Source of the DNA: Zygaena filipendulae
Lineage: Eukaryota; Arthropoda; Insecta; Lepidoptera; Zygaenidae
Length of the DNA stretch: 64,000 nucleotides
Direction of reading: 5' to 3'
Assembly (NCBI GenBank): GCA_907165275.2
Contig: OU015670.1
Coordinates: 2,507,501-2,571,500, forward strand
Shown here one piece after another: positions 10,736 through 21,753 of the stretch (position 1 is the first letter of the stretch; each line of letters opens with the position of its first letter). The notes beneath the pieces are model-generated. The model worked only from the letters and a program-made list of their open reading frames with translations, made no database searches and was not told the DNA's origin. The position numbers and the translations under genes were made by a program.

Positions 10736-11538
10736 ACCCAGGGAAAATGCTTTATGCATACCACCGCCCCCGGGCCGGGGCGATGGTTATGTGGGACTCT
10801 GCCCTGAAAAGGGCAACCCGCCCTGAGAAGGGCGGGAATGCTACCCACTAAAAACCCTGGGGTGTTCCTCCTCCGCGCCTGTTGCCGGGGCCGCGGGAAT
10901 CGCTTTCGCATGCTCCGCAGCCCCGACGGCGCCAGCCCGTTGCCGGGCTCCTCCTCGAGGGGCACGAGTGCCCCTCAGAATGACGACGATGCGCCGGAAC
11001 ACGCGACGCACCGCCGCCCTCCTCCCTCTCGGGGACCTTGTGCAAAGGACGCCGGTCGGGCCCATGACCGGCGCCCAAGGCCCCCTGCGACGGGTCGGGT
11101 CAGTGGCCCCGCCGCCCACCACGACGGCCGCAGGGGGTGAGGAGGGCCGACTAGCTCCGCGCCAACACTCCCCTCCCCCCGAAGCCCCTCCACGCCGCCA
11201 TTCACCGGGGCGGCCCCGTCGAGGCCGCAGAGGAAAACCATCTCCACGGCCTCTAACCCACAGCCGCGGTGCTCGGAAACCGCGGCCCACCTCAGTCGCG
11301 CCGCCGCTCCGAAGGGCGACGGCGCCACCTACTCGGGCCGCCTCAACACGGGTTTCCCCCAAAAACCCGGAGAAGCGGCCCAGTGGCCTCGAGCCGGCAG
11401 CGCCGGGAGCAGCTCAACCGGCGCCGCCGACTATACTGGCCCCGCCTCTGGGTCCCTCTTAGCTTCACCGTGGGTGACGAGTCCACGGCTACTAGAGCCC
11501 CCCCGCCACGACAAGGCGAGGACCCAATTCGGGGGGGG
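10680..11538 (-). mobile_element. 5'-truncated poly(A) retrotransposon, R1/SART-like (unit 1 copy)
   Basis: An 859-bp insertion bounded by the 13-bp direct repeat CCAGTACAAACCT (10667-10679 and 11539-11551). Units 3-5 show the empty site with one copy. A 55-nt T run at 10680-10734 is the poly(A) tail, so the element reads on the minus strand. It is very GC-rich. No reverse transcriptase or nuclease motif remains, so it is a 3' end only. The 3' terminus (TATGCATAAAGCATTTTCCC then poly(A)) resembles ends I associate with R1-clade elements of Lepidoptera. The insertion edge lies in a TTAGG-like motif, which fits a telomere-repeat-specific SART/TRAS relative, but this is inference. Confidence 0.75.
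10801..10836 (-). promoter_or_regulatory. two histone-like stem-loops in the element 3' UTR
   Basis: On the minus strand the first hairpin in transcript order is CCCGCCCTTCTCAGGGCGGG (10817-10836), an 8-bp stem with loop TCTC. The second is GCCCTTTTCAGGGC (10801-10814), flanked by T and A to make a 6-bp stem with loop TTTC. The second differs from the histone stem-loops in this window only in the outermost base pair. Confidence 0.7.
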
Positions 11539-11988
11539 CCAGTACAAACCTAACCTAACCAAGAATGTCGGGGTGCTCTACAGTCTACACTCTGGCTAAA
11601 GAGTCAAGAAAAAAGTACTTGAAATCTTACTACACTACACAGTACACACTACTAATTATTAATTTCAGCCTTACCCGAGACGGAATATTGGCAACCAAGG
11701 AAGAAAAAAAAAAAAAAAAAAAACTGGGTGTGCTGGCAACCAATTGAAGCGGCCTATATAGAAGAAATAAGAAAAAAAAAACTCTTATTATGTTAATTAC
11801 TGTAAGTGATATTAAAGCAGTCATGACATGGGACAGTTCCTTGTTTTTTTAAAGAGGTGAAAGTGAAAGATGTAGAACTCTGACCATAATGCGTAATACA
11901 TTACAGGTAGGTAGGTGATGTTGTTGTTTTTTGTTGTTACGGTATGAGCCGGTAAAAAGAAACTTTTGCTTTGCTTTGAAACGTGTGC

Positions 11989-12004
11989 GGCCCTGAAAAG
12001 GGCC
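11989..12004 (-). terminator. histone 3' stem-loop, H3 unit 1
   Basis: Minus strand GGCCCTTTTCAGGGCC, 27 nt after the H3 stop. Confidence 0.95.
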
Positions 12005-12031
12005 TTTTTTTGTTTGATCGTCGATCAACGT

Positions 12032-12454
<423 letters not shown>

Positions 12455-12554
12455 TTAGTGTAGAGCAAAGAAAAATAAAAACACACGAGAGCTGAGAGCA
12501 ACGAATAGGACGACCGTCGTTTGCGTACTGTGGTTAAAATTTCTCTTGGCCGTG

Positions 12555-12563
12555 TTTTATATA
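12555..12563 (-). promoter_or_regulatory. TATA box of H3, unit 1
   Basis: Minus strand TATATAAAA, 113 nt before the ATG. Confidence 0.8.
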
Positions 12564-12572
12564 GTATAGTTT

Positions 12573-12600
12573 GGGGGGGGGGGGGGGGGGGGGGGGGGGG
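12573..12600. repeat. 28-nt G tract upstream of the H3 TATA box
   Basis: An uninterrupted G run on the plus strand (C on the H3 sense strand), ending 9 nt from the TATA box. Lengths in units 2-5 are 25, 21, 22 and 24. Confidence 0.95.
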
Positions 12601-13256
12601 AAGAGGGGAACGACGACGACGAACGAACGAACGACGTTTTGTACACGAGACGTACCTACCTATTTACGGAACGTGAGAGATATTGTGTCCAACACCTCAC
12701 TCTTTCTATTTTATGTTTTTGTGTCGTCTAGTATATTTTGTGTTGATTACAATAATTATTATTGTTTTGTTATTATTATATTATTATTATTTTTTTTTTT
12801 TTTTTTGTTTTACTAATGATTTATAGTGCTCTTCTCTGCGTTCATCTACGAATTTTGAGTAGTTAAAACAAACAAACAAACAAACAAACTCACATTCGCA
12901 TTTATCTTAATAAAATTACAATAATATTGTCTATATTACCTACTTATCTTATTTATTTATTTTCCAATTTTTTATTTTTTTTCCCCCACACTGTATATTG
13001 TATATATATACATATATTTTCTCTCTTTCACGGCTTGACTACCTATTTACTCCACAGTTTCAGACACGTCGTCGTTTTATCAGGAGCGCAGAGAACTAGA
13101 CGGGGGAGGGGGGGAATATACGCAGAGAGTCGGGACTAGGCAGAATAAACTAGGTATTTTGAGTTTGATGACGTGATGATTCGTTTTGAAGATTAGAAAC
13201 AAGCTTTCGTTTGTTTTGTATTGAACACAACACAATAAGCACAGATTGTATTTTGT

Positions 13257-13272
13257 GGCCCTGAAAAGGGCC
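13257..13272 (-). terminator. histone 3' stem-loop, H2B unit 1
   Basis: Minus strand GGCCCTTTTCAGGGCC, 35 nt after the H2B stop. It is followed by ACAAAATAC, a plausible cleavage region. Confidence 0.95.
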
Positions 13273-13307
13273 GTTTTGTTGTCGTTGTGGTCTCTCATAC
13301 GCGGTGC

Positions 13308-13682
13308 TCACTTGGAGCTCGTGTACTTTGTGACCGCCTTGGTGCCCTCGCTGACGGCGTGCTTGGCGAGCTCGCCGGGTAGAAGAAGCCTCACGGATGT
13401 CTGCACCTCCCGAGACGTGATCGTCGACCGCTTGTTGTAGTGGGCCAGACGAGAAGCCTCGGCGGCGATGCGCTCGAAGATGTCGTTCACGAACGAGTTC
13501 ATGATCGACATCGCCTTACTAGAGATGCCGGTATCCGGGTGCACCTGTTTGAGCACTCGATAGATGTAGATGGCGTAGCTCTCCTTACGTTTGTGCTTCT
13601 TGGTCTTTTTGTCGGTCTTGCTGATGTTCTTCTGAGCCTTGCCACTCTTCTTGGCCGCTTTGCCGCTAGTCTTCGGTGGCAT
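13308..13682 (-). CDS. H2B: histone H2B
   Basis: 124 residues, [12 protein letters not shown] to AVTKYTSSK. The Lys-rich N-tail is about 30 residues. The histone fold runs from about residue 35 ([19 protein letters not shown]) through [20 protein letters not shown] and the C-terminal helix ending KYTSSK, which holds the ubiquitinated lysine region. It forms the H2A-H2B dimer. No consensus TATA box is seen in the 150 bp upstream, unlike H3, H4 and H2A. Identical in four units. Confidence 0.98.
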   Translation of the reverse strand: MPPKTSGKAAKKSGKAQKNISKTDKKTKKHKRKESYAIYIYRVLKQVHPDTGISSKAMSIMNSFVNDIFERIAAEASRLAHYNKRSTITSREVQTSVRLLLPGELAKHAVSEGTKAVTKYTSSK

Positions 13683-14682
13683 GATGTATTATGATATTAA
13701 TTAATGAACGAAAGACGAACGAATCAAAAATAATATGGATTCAGGATGGTTTTAACATACACGCGAAACGCAATGTAAAGTTTAATAAAAAAATGCTAGT
13801 TCGTTCACGGAGTTGTCAAGTGTAAACGTGTGCGCGTATAGCGACAGCGAAGAGAGAATGAAAAAATCGACGCGGCGACATACAAAATAATAATATTATA
13901 TATCCCGGTCTCCCAGATTATAATATTATTATTGTTGTTGTTGTTTATTGTACTTGGCGAGGCGAGAGGGGAAAAAAAAAAAAATAAAAAAAAAAAAAAA
14001 AAAAAATTGCCAGGCGCCAGGCACAGAACTACATTCATTGCAATCGCATGAGTTTTGCAATAATAATGATATTATTATGACTGCGCTTTTTGACGCTGAC
14101 ATAAATATAAATATTATTATAATATTAATATAGGTAGATATTTATTTATTGCACATCCATTAAATGCATATTATGTGTGCTTCAATTTCAAATGAAATTT
14201 CGAATGAAAAAAAAATAAAATAAAATAAACACAGAAACACTTCCAGGAAACTACGGTTTTAATCCCGGCAACCCCGCAGGAGTTGCCACTGTAACGAGAG
14301 TGAAAACGCGGAAAACAGGTCAGCTAATAATAACAATATATATATTTTATACTATTCAATACCTCGGCGGTAGGAGTATTCTTGGAGCTGTGCGATTTTT
14401 CGCTTTACTTATATGGTATTATTGATATCAATTTAATATCGTCAACGTCCAATAAGTAAGTGTAATCCAGCAGTATCATAAAATTAGGCACCTACCTATA
14501 ATATTATTATCATAATTCTCTATAGCTGCGTGCGCGGCTATAGTGATTGATTGACGTGACGTGTTTTAAAGTGAAAAAACTTGTATATTGTCATAATAAC
14601 AACAACAACAACTACTATCACACAATTATTATTCGTATGATAGAGTGCGTGTCGCCATCATGCGGAGACTGATGAGAATTTT
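13683..14682. other. H2B promoter and H2B-H2A spacer, unit 1 copy
   Basis: A+T-rich DNA with an A tract at about 13973-14006 (interrupted by T here and in unit 3, uninterrupted in units 2 and 4), ATT-type microsatellites and (AAC)n. Copies lie at 28008-29007, 46719-47718 and 54340-55339. No gene seen. Confidence 0.7.
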
Positions 14683-14698
14683 GGCCCTGAAAAGGGCC
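14683..14698 (-). terminator. histone 3' stem-loop, H2A unit 1
   Basis: Minus strand GGCCCTTTTCAGGGCC, 72 nt after the H2A stop, about twice the spacing of H3, H2B and H4. Confidence 0.95.
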
Positions 14699-14770
14699 GT
14701 TTTATTTTTTTAACAAACATTCGCTGGCGGACTGTAGAGAGCTGATGTTGTTGCGATGAGAGGACTTCGT

Positions 14771-15827
<1,057 letters not shown>

Positions 15828-15843
15828 AGCCCTGAAAAGGGCT
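15828..15843 (-). terminator. histone 3' stem-loop, H1 unit 1 (variant)
   Basis: Minus strand AGCCCTTTTCAGGGCT: the same loop and inner stem as the core histones, but an A-T outer pair. It lies 175 nt after the H1 stop, far more than in the other genes. Confidence 0.9.
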
Positions 15844-16018
15844 GTTGTTTTTGCGATCGAATCGCTCGCCGTGAGAGTGGATCGGGTGCAGTGCAAGCAC
15901 GCACACACCACAACCGCCGAAGACACGACGACGACGTTTGAGCCGTGTCACCACGCACCGCCATCATCATCAACACCACCACTAGTACTAGTGTTAAGAT
16001 GACGCGACGTCGCGGTGT

Positions 16019-16822
16019 TCACTTTTTGGCGGCACCGGCGGCAGCCGCTGCGGTCGCTTTCTTGGTGGACGCTGCGGATTTGGATTTAGACGCCGGGGCC
16101 GCTTTCTTGGGCTTGGGAGCCTTCGGCTTCTTAGTGGGCGGTTTGGCGTTCTTCTTAGCTTTGGGCGCGGCGGCGGCGGCGGCCTTCGCTTTGGAGGCGG
16201 CGGTCGTCGCGGTCTTTTTGGCTGCGGCCGCGGTCGTTTTCTTCGCCTTGGCAGCGGCGGCCTTTTTGTCTTTGGCGACGGACGCTTTCGCCTTTGTGGG
16301 CGATGCGGCGGCGACTGCTGCTGCTGCTGCGGCTGCGGCTGCCTTCTTTGTCTTGGCACCGGCGGCGGCGACGGTGCTCTTCTTCTTGGACTTGACTGCG
16401 GACCCTTTAGCGGCGGCGGTGGATTTCTTCGCGGCCGCTGTGACGGCGGGCTTCTTCGCGGCGGCAGATTTGGATTCGAGTTTGAACGAGCCGGAGGCGC
16501 CCTTGCCCTTCGTCTGGATCAACGCACCCGACTCGACGGCGCTCTTCAGATATTTTCTGATGAACGGTGCCAATTTTTCTGCGTCCACCTTGTACTGTGC
16601 AGCTATGTATTTCTTGATCGCCTGCAGGGATGATCCGCTGCGCTCCTTCAACTCCTTTATTGCGCTGTTGACCATCGCCGCGGTCGTGGGATGGGACGGC
16701 TTCGCCTTCGGTTTCTTGGCTGTCGCTGCAGATGCGGCGGCTGCTGTCGCTTTAGGTTGTTTCTTGGAAGGCGTAGTCGCCGGCGCCGTAGCTTCGGCGG
16801 ATACAACTGCTGTGTCGGCCAT
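16019..16822 (-). CDS. H1: linker histone H1
   Basis: 267 residues. An Ala/Thr/Lys N-tail leads to the winged-helix globular domain at about 43-117 (from [20 protein letters not shown] to GASGSFKL). A long C-tail of Lys, Ala and Pro follows, with poly-Ala encoded by GCN runs (about residues 155-170 and 205-215). It binds linker DNA and compacts chromatin. No TATA box is seen upstream, in keeping with TATA-less H1 promoters in flies. The intact 295-codon frame on the opposite strand is a composition shadow. Confidence 0.97.
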   Translation of the reverse strand: MADTAVVSAEATAPATTPSKKQPKATAAAASAATAKKPKAKPSHPTTAAMVNSAIKELKERSGSSLQAIKKYIAAQYKVDAEKLAPFIRKYLKSAVESGALIQTKGKGASGSFKLESKSAAAKKPAVTAAAKKSTAAAKGSAVKSKKKSTVAAAGAKTKKAAAAAAAAAVAAASPTKAKASVAKDKKAAAAKAKKTTAAAAKKTATTAASKAKAAAAAAPKAKKNAKPPTKKPKAPKPKKAAPASKSKSAASTKKATAAAAAGAAKK

Positions 16823-17012
16823 TGTTGTTTAATTTATTTATTATAATTTTATTAAACGTATAAAATACAAAACAATCAATCACCTGTCACAGTTAAGATA
16901 CTTTACTAGTAAAATATTAATTAAAAACGGCCACCGTAAGAAAGCTACCAGACGCAGCGCTTGAAATACCGTAACGAGAGCCGTCGCGTCGATAGAAGTT
17001 TTCTCGTACGAA
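16823..17012 (-). promoter_or_regulatory. H1 upstream region, unit 1
   Basis: About 190 bp between the H1 ATG and the point where homology with the left edge of the array begins. It contains the AAAAACGGCCACCGTAAG site that is occupied by element D in unit 2. No TATA box. Confidence 0.5.
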
Positions 17013-18413
17013 CTCGCGAAACTTTTCACTACCGCGCGTTCGATAAATAGTGTTTATTTCAATAATATACCGATACGGTACTTGCGTTTGCGACTAAAAG
17101 GATAAGTTAACGAGTATGCGGTCGCGTAGAGATATATATTTGGTGGATGCGATGCGTCGTAATGTGTTAATGAGAAGTTTGTTTTCGTCGTCGAGGGACC
17201 GGCTCGCCTAGGTGCAAGTTTAAAATGTATATTTAACGAAAAATGTAACAGTTCACGTGAATAGAGCGCAGATAATGTGAAGCTTAGATTCCGACCTATT
17301 CAACGGTACCAAAATGGTGTATGTGAACGTAGTGTTTGATAATAATATCGGTCGTTGAATCGAGTGTCGTAAAACAGAACGCGGTCACAGTCGTCGGTAC
17401 TAGTCGGTACGGGTGCGGGCGGGCCTGGCGTGCCGCGCGCATCACATCACAGACGGATAGAGAGCAAGCAAGCAAGCAAGCAAGCAAGCAAACAAGCAAA
17501 CAAACAGGCCGGCAGGCAGGCAGGCAAACGAGCGGGCGGGAGGTCAAGCGAGCAAGCAAGCAAGCAAGCAAGCACGCACGCACGTCGTTTACTTCACATA
17601 CGATAATAGCCTCCTTTCCATAATGTTGTTGTAAATTTTTATATCTATTAAATATTTGATTATTACTTTATTATTTTTATTATTGTCAAAGAAAAATAAA
17701 ATTTTACACACCGTGTCCGTCACAAGTCCCAACCCAACCCAACACAATGTACGCATACGAGATGCAAAATTTGCCTACAAAAAGTACAAACCAATCTCAA
17801 GTGTAATACAGTATCTATACAATAATAATATCATCTCGTCTTACACTAATAATTGTGATCAGCTATGCCCCGCGGCTTCACCGCCGGCCAGTAGGTAGGT
17901 ACCTATGTTAAGTTACATGCCTACTATTGAGTAAATGAAATAAAATGAAAAAAAAAAAAAGTTTATTATAATTGTATATTTTATATACGATCAGGGTTGC
18001 CATATCCAAATCCTTGGACCACCAGACTAAAAAACCCTGAGTATTCGGACATTTGGTATAAAAAAAAAAAGTAAGTATTTATCACTATAATTGCCAATTT
18101 TGCTCATAATTTCTCCTTGTCCAACTAACTAGTTAATGAGTGAACAATGAACATACGCATTCTACATTGGCATTGTGAGCCGGGAGACAGAAGAAAAATT
18201 CTGCTATTTTCAACAGCTGTTCATGCAATTCTAAGCTTTCAATTTTACATACTTCATAATATTATTTCCCCGTTAGGTTAATGTATGAAACATGAATATT
18301 GAATAGCGAGCGAGTGAGTGAACAACAATAAAATTGTTGTTATCATCGACGGTCTGTGTGTATTCGAAAGAGACGGTTTTTTTTTTCCACAAAGTGTTGA
18401 ATGAACAAAATGC

Positions 18414-18429
18414 GGCCCTGAAAAGGGCC
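18414..18429 (-). terminator. histone 3' stem-loop, H4 unit 2
   Basis: Minus strand GGCCCTTTTCAGGGCC, 36 nt after the stop. Confidence 0.95.
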
Positions 18430-18465
18430 TTTTTTTTTTTCTTCTCCTAAAAAGCCGGTCACCGT

Positions 18466-19041
<576 letters not shown>

Positions 19042-19072
19042 TCAGGGCGGCGTCCAGGCCCCGTCAGCCAAG

Positions 19073-21742
19073 CTAGGTGGGCAGCGTTGGCTCGTCATCG
19101 CGAGCGATAAGCTCGCGCGGATATCGCCTCCCCTCGGGTGGGCGGGCGTGGAGGGGGGCCAGACCACGGATGTGCTCGTGGTCCGACGCATCCGCCCGCT
19201 CGAACATCCGAGAGGTGAGCCGTTGGACGAACTTGTCCAACGGCTCGACTCTCAGGTCCCTCTGAATTACGGAGTTCCTCACGTAACGAGGAGCTCCGGC
19301 AACGGCACGCAGTGCCATGGCTTGCTGGGAGTCTAGGCTCGCGCGCAGGGACGCACATGGCAGTGCGTACCATGCCGGAGCGGCGTAGGTGAGTCGGGGC
19401 CTTATGTAGGTCTTGTAGACCCCGACTTTAACCCTCAGAGGGAGCCGAGAGCCGAGCACGCTGCGCAGCTGATACCTCGCGACGCGAGCGCTCGCGATGA
19501 CGTTTCTCACGTGCGTTTGCATCGTGAGCCGACGATCCAGCGTGACCCCCAGGTATTTCACCTGGGAGGACCACGCTATGTCCTGTCCGTAGAGGCGGAG
19601 AGGATTCGGCGGGCGTTTCAAGTTGCCGACGCATATGGCCTGTGTCTTCCCGACATTGACCGACAATCTCCACTTGGAGAGCCAGTCCGGGAGGAGGTCG
19701 AGCGTACGCTGCAGCCGGAGCGCGGCGTACTTCGAGTTTTTGTTGGAGGTGTAGTACGCCGCGTCATCGGCGTACAGAGCCAACTCGACCCCATCCCCCA
19801 CTGGGATGTCGTCGGTGTATCGGGAGTAACAGGCCGGGGAGAGGCAGCTGCCCTGTGGCACGCCAGCCCCGATCAGACGCTCAGTCGAGGTGACGTCCTC
19901 GACCGCCACACAGAAGCGGCGGTCGGATAAGAAGGACGCCACCACCCGGACTATACGCCGGGGAAGCGCGGACGACGATAGCTTCAGCAGAAGACCCTCA
20001 TGCCAGACCCTATCGAACGCCTTCTCCATGTCAAGGAGGACAGCGACGGTGGTTGCCCTCTCGTTGAGGGCCACCGTCATATGCTGAACCACCCTTGACA
20101 GTTGGAGGGTGGTGGAGTGTTCCGCCCGGAACCCAAATTGCTCCCTCCTGGGAGCAATGTGTGGTGACATACGTCGCAGCAGTAGCCGCTCGAACAGCTT
20201 CGAGAGCGTGGGCAGCAGCGTGATGGGGCGATAGCTGCCGGGGAGGGCAACATTCTTCCCCGGTTTGGGCAGCATGATGACCCTGCCGGATTTCCACAGA
20301 GTGGGATAGTGCCCCGTGCGCAGGATACCGTTATACAGGCGCGTCACCGCCGCTATAGAGCGAAACGGCAGGTGACGCAGCGCTGCATTGGTGATACCGT
20401 CTGCGCCCGGGGCCTTACCCGGCTTCAGCTTTCGGGTCATCCGCTGCACCTCGCCTGGGGAGAACACGACAGGGTCCTCCTCCGGCGCCATCGGCGCTGC
20501 GAAATACTCCCGAAGCTGGGCTTCCACTGCTGCGACGTGCTCCACGTCGTCGGTGGGATTTGGGCGGAACTGGCGTTCGAGATGGTCGGCGAGGATCCTC
20601 GCGCGGTCTTCCGCGCGGTACCTCAGCGTACCGTCGTCCGCTTGAAGCGGTCTGATCGGGGGGCGGGCGCCAGAGAGTTGGCGGCAGAGGCGATGGACAC
20701 TGGTCCAGTCCTCGCTTGCCGCCTCTATGCGCCTCTCCCATGCGTCGGCTTCATGCTCCCTCAGGGCATCCTTTATCTTGTCCGTGAGGGCGTTGAGCTC
20801 CGTCTTCATCCGTGGGCAGCGACATTGCTGCCACCGCCTGCGCAGGCGCCTCTTCTCGCCTATTAAGTTCCTGATGTCGGCGGGGAGCGGGGGTAACCTG
20901 CCCCCCGTCGGCATGGTGCGCGAGGAGGTGTCAAGGGCGCCTTGAATGCAGGCGGTGATGTCCGAAGCTAGAAGCTCAACGTCCCCCGGAGAGACAAGGG
21001 GCCTCGAGGGGGTGCTCGTCGCCATCGAGCTGGAGAACCGTCTCCAGTTAGTCGATCGACGCGGCGCTGGTGGCGAGACTCTCTGTGGCATGTTCGCCAG
21101 GACGACCAGGACCGGGACATGGTCGGAGCCCATGTCCTCGGGCAGGGCCTCTATAGAGGGCCGGCAGAGGAGCCCACGGTGGGCTATGAGGTCGATGACG
21201 TCGGGTTGAAACGACGTCCGGGCCGGATAGTGAGTAGGAGTTTCCGGCCCTTCGACCTCGTAGCCGTGGGCCTCGGCGTCGCGGAGGAGCCGTCTGCCGT
21301 TCGGGCAGTCGTGGGCCGAGTTCCACGCCGTGTGCTTGCAGTTGAAATCGCCGGCAACGGCAGTGGGGATGTTGGATTCCAGCAGGGTGTGCATGTCACC
21401 TGGCTGGAATCTCAGCTGCGGCGGCTTGTACGTAGCGTACAGCCGCGTTGGGTTGCCGGCGATGCACAGCTCGACGCCCAGGGCGCTGAGCGCCGAGAGC
21501 TGCACGGCGGGAACTGGTTGGTGGACGACTCCTCGCTTGACTAGCACTACCAGCCCTCTATAGGCCTGGCCCTGAGGGCTGACTTCGTCCTGGCGATAGA
21601 CATGGTAGCCGGCGACTTTTAAGTTAGTCGCCGACCTTAGGAGAGTCTCGCAGATCAACGCCACGTCGATCCGCTGGTCACGCAGAACGGTCTTCAGGAC
21701 GGATGTTTTGCCCCGAAGACCGTTGGCGTTCCAGTAAATCAT
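19073..21742 (-). CDS. element A ORF2: endonuclease-reverse transcriptase
   Basis: 889 residues from the first ATG (MIYWNANGLRG); the frame is open five codons further up, but only from a GTG. The apurinic-type endonuclease occupies about 1-215, with WNANG, the E of CETLL (about 32), GDFN (131-134) and SDH (206-208). The reverse transcriptase follows, with a PKPGK...SYRPITLL block, AFDRVWH, GVPQGS and the catalytic YADD at 657-660. The C-terminus has no RNase H or zinc knuckle. This enzyme nicks the target and copies the element RNA in place. The ATG lies 11 nt after the ORF1 stop, which suggests termination-reinitiation. No stop or frameshift is seen. Confidence 0.92.
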   Translation of the reverse strand: MIYWNANGLRGKTSVLKTVLRDQRIDVALICETLLRSATNLKVAGYHVYRQDEVSPQGQAYRGLVVLVKRGVVHQPVPAVQLSALSALGVELCIAGNPTRLYATYKPPQLRFQPGDMHTLLESNIPTAVAGDFNCKHTAWNSAHDCPNGRRLLRDAEAHGYEVEGPETPTHYPARTSFQPDVIDLIAHRGLLCRPSIEALPEDMGSDHVPVLVVLANMPQRVSPPAPRRSTNWRRFSSSMATSTPSRPLVSPGDVELLASDITACIQGALDTSSRTMPTGGRLPPLPADIRNLIGEKRRLRRRWQQCRCPRMKTELNALTDKIKDALREHEADAWERRIEAASEDWTSVHRLCRQLSGARPPIRPLQADDGTLRYRAEDRARILADHLERQFRPNPTDDVEHVAAVEAQLREYFAAPMAPEEDPVVFSPGEVQRMTRKLKPGKAPGADGITNAALRHLPFRSIAAVTRLYNGILRTGHYPTLWKSGRVIMLPKPGKNVALPGSYRPITLLPTLSKLFERLLLRRMSPHIAPRREQFGFRAEHSTTLQLSRVVQHMTVALNERATTVAVLLDMEKAFDRVWHEGLLLKLSSSALPRRIVRVVASFLSDRRFCVAVEDVTSTERLIGAGVPQGSCLSPACYSRYTDDIPVGDGVELALYADDAAYYTSNKNSKYAALRLQRTLDLLPDWLSKWRLSVNVGKTQAICVGNLKRPPNPLRLYGQDIAWSSQVKYLGVTLDRRLTMQTHVRNVIASARVARYQLRSVLGSRLPLRVKVGVYKTYIRPRLTYAAPAWYALPCASLRASLDSQQAMALRAVAGAPRYVRNSVIQRDLRVEPLDKFVQRLTSRMFERADASDHEHIRGLAPLHARPPEGRRYPRELIARDDEPTLPT

Positions 21743-21753
21743 CCTGAGCGAGG

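Noticed and set aside
10841..11362. A 173-codon minus-strand frame in the truncated element
   Set aside because: Several frames are open in this very GC-rich piece; the frame opens only from a TTG after an in-frame stop and shows no retrotransposon motif.
15945..16832. A 295-codon plus-strand ORF covering all of H1 (and equal ORFs in units 2-4)
   Set aside because: It is the antisense shadow of the GC-rich, Lys/Ala-coding H1 tail. The minus-strand H1 has a clear winged-helix domain, so the plus frame is not a gene.
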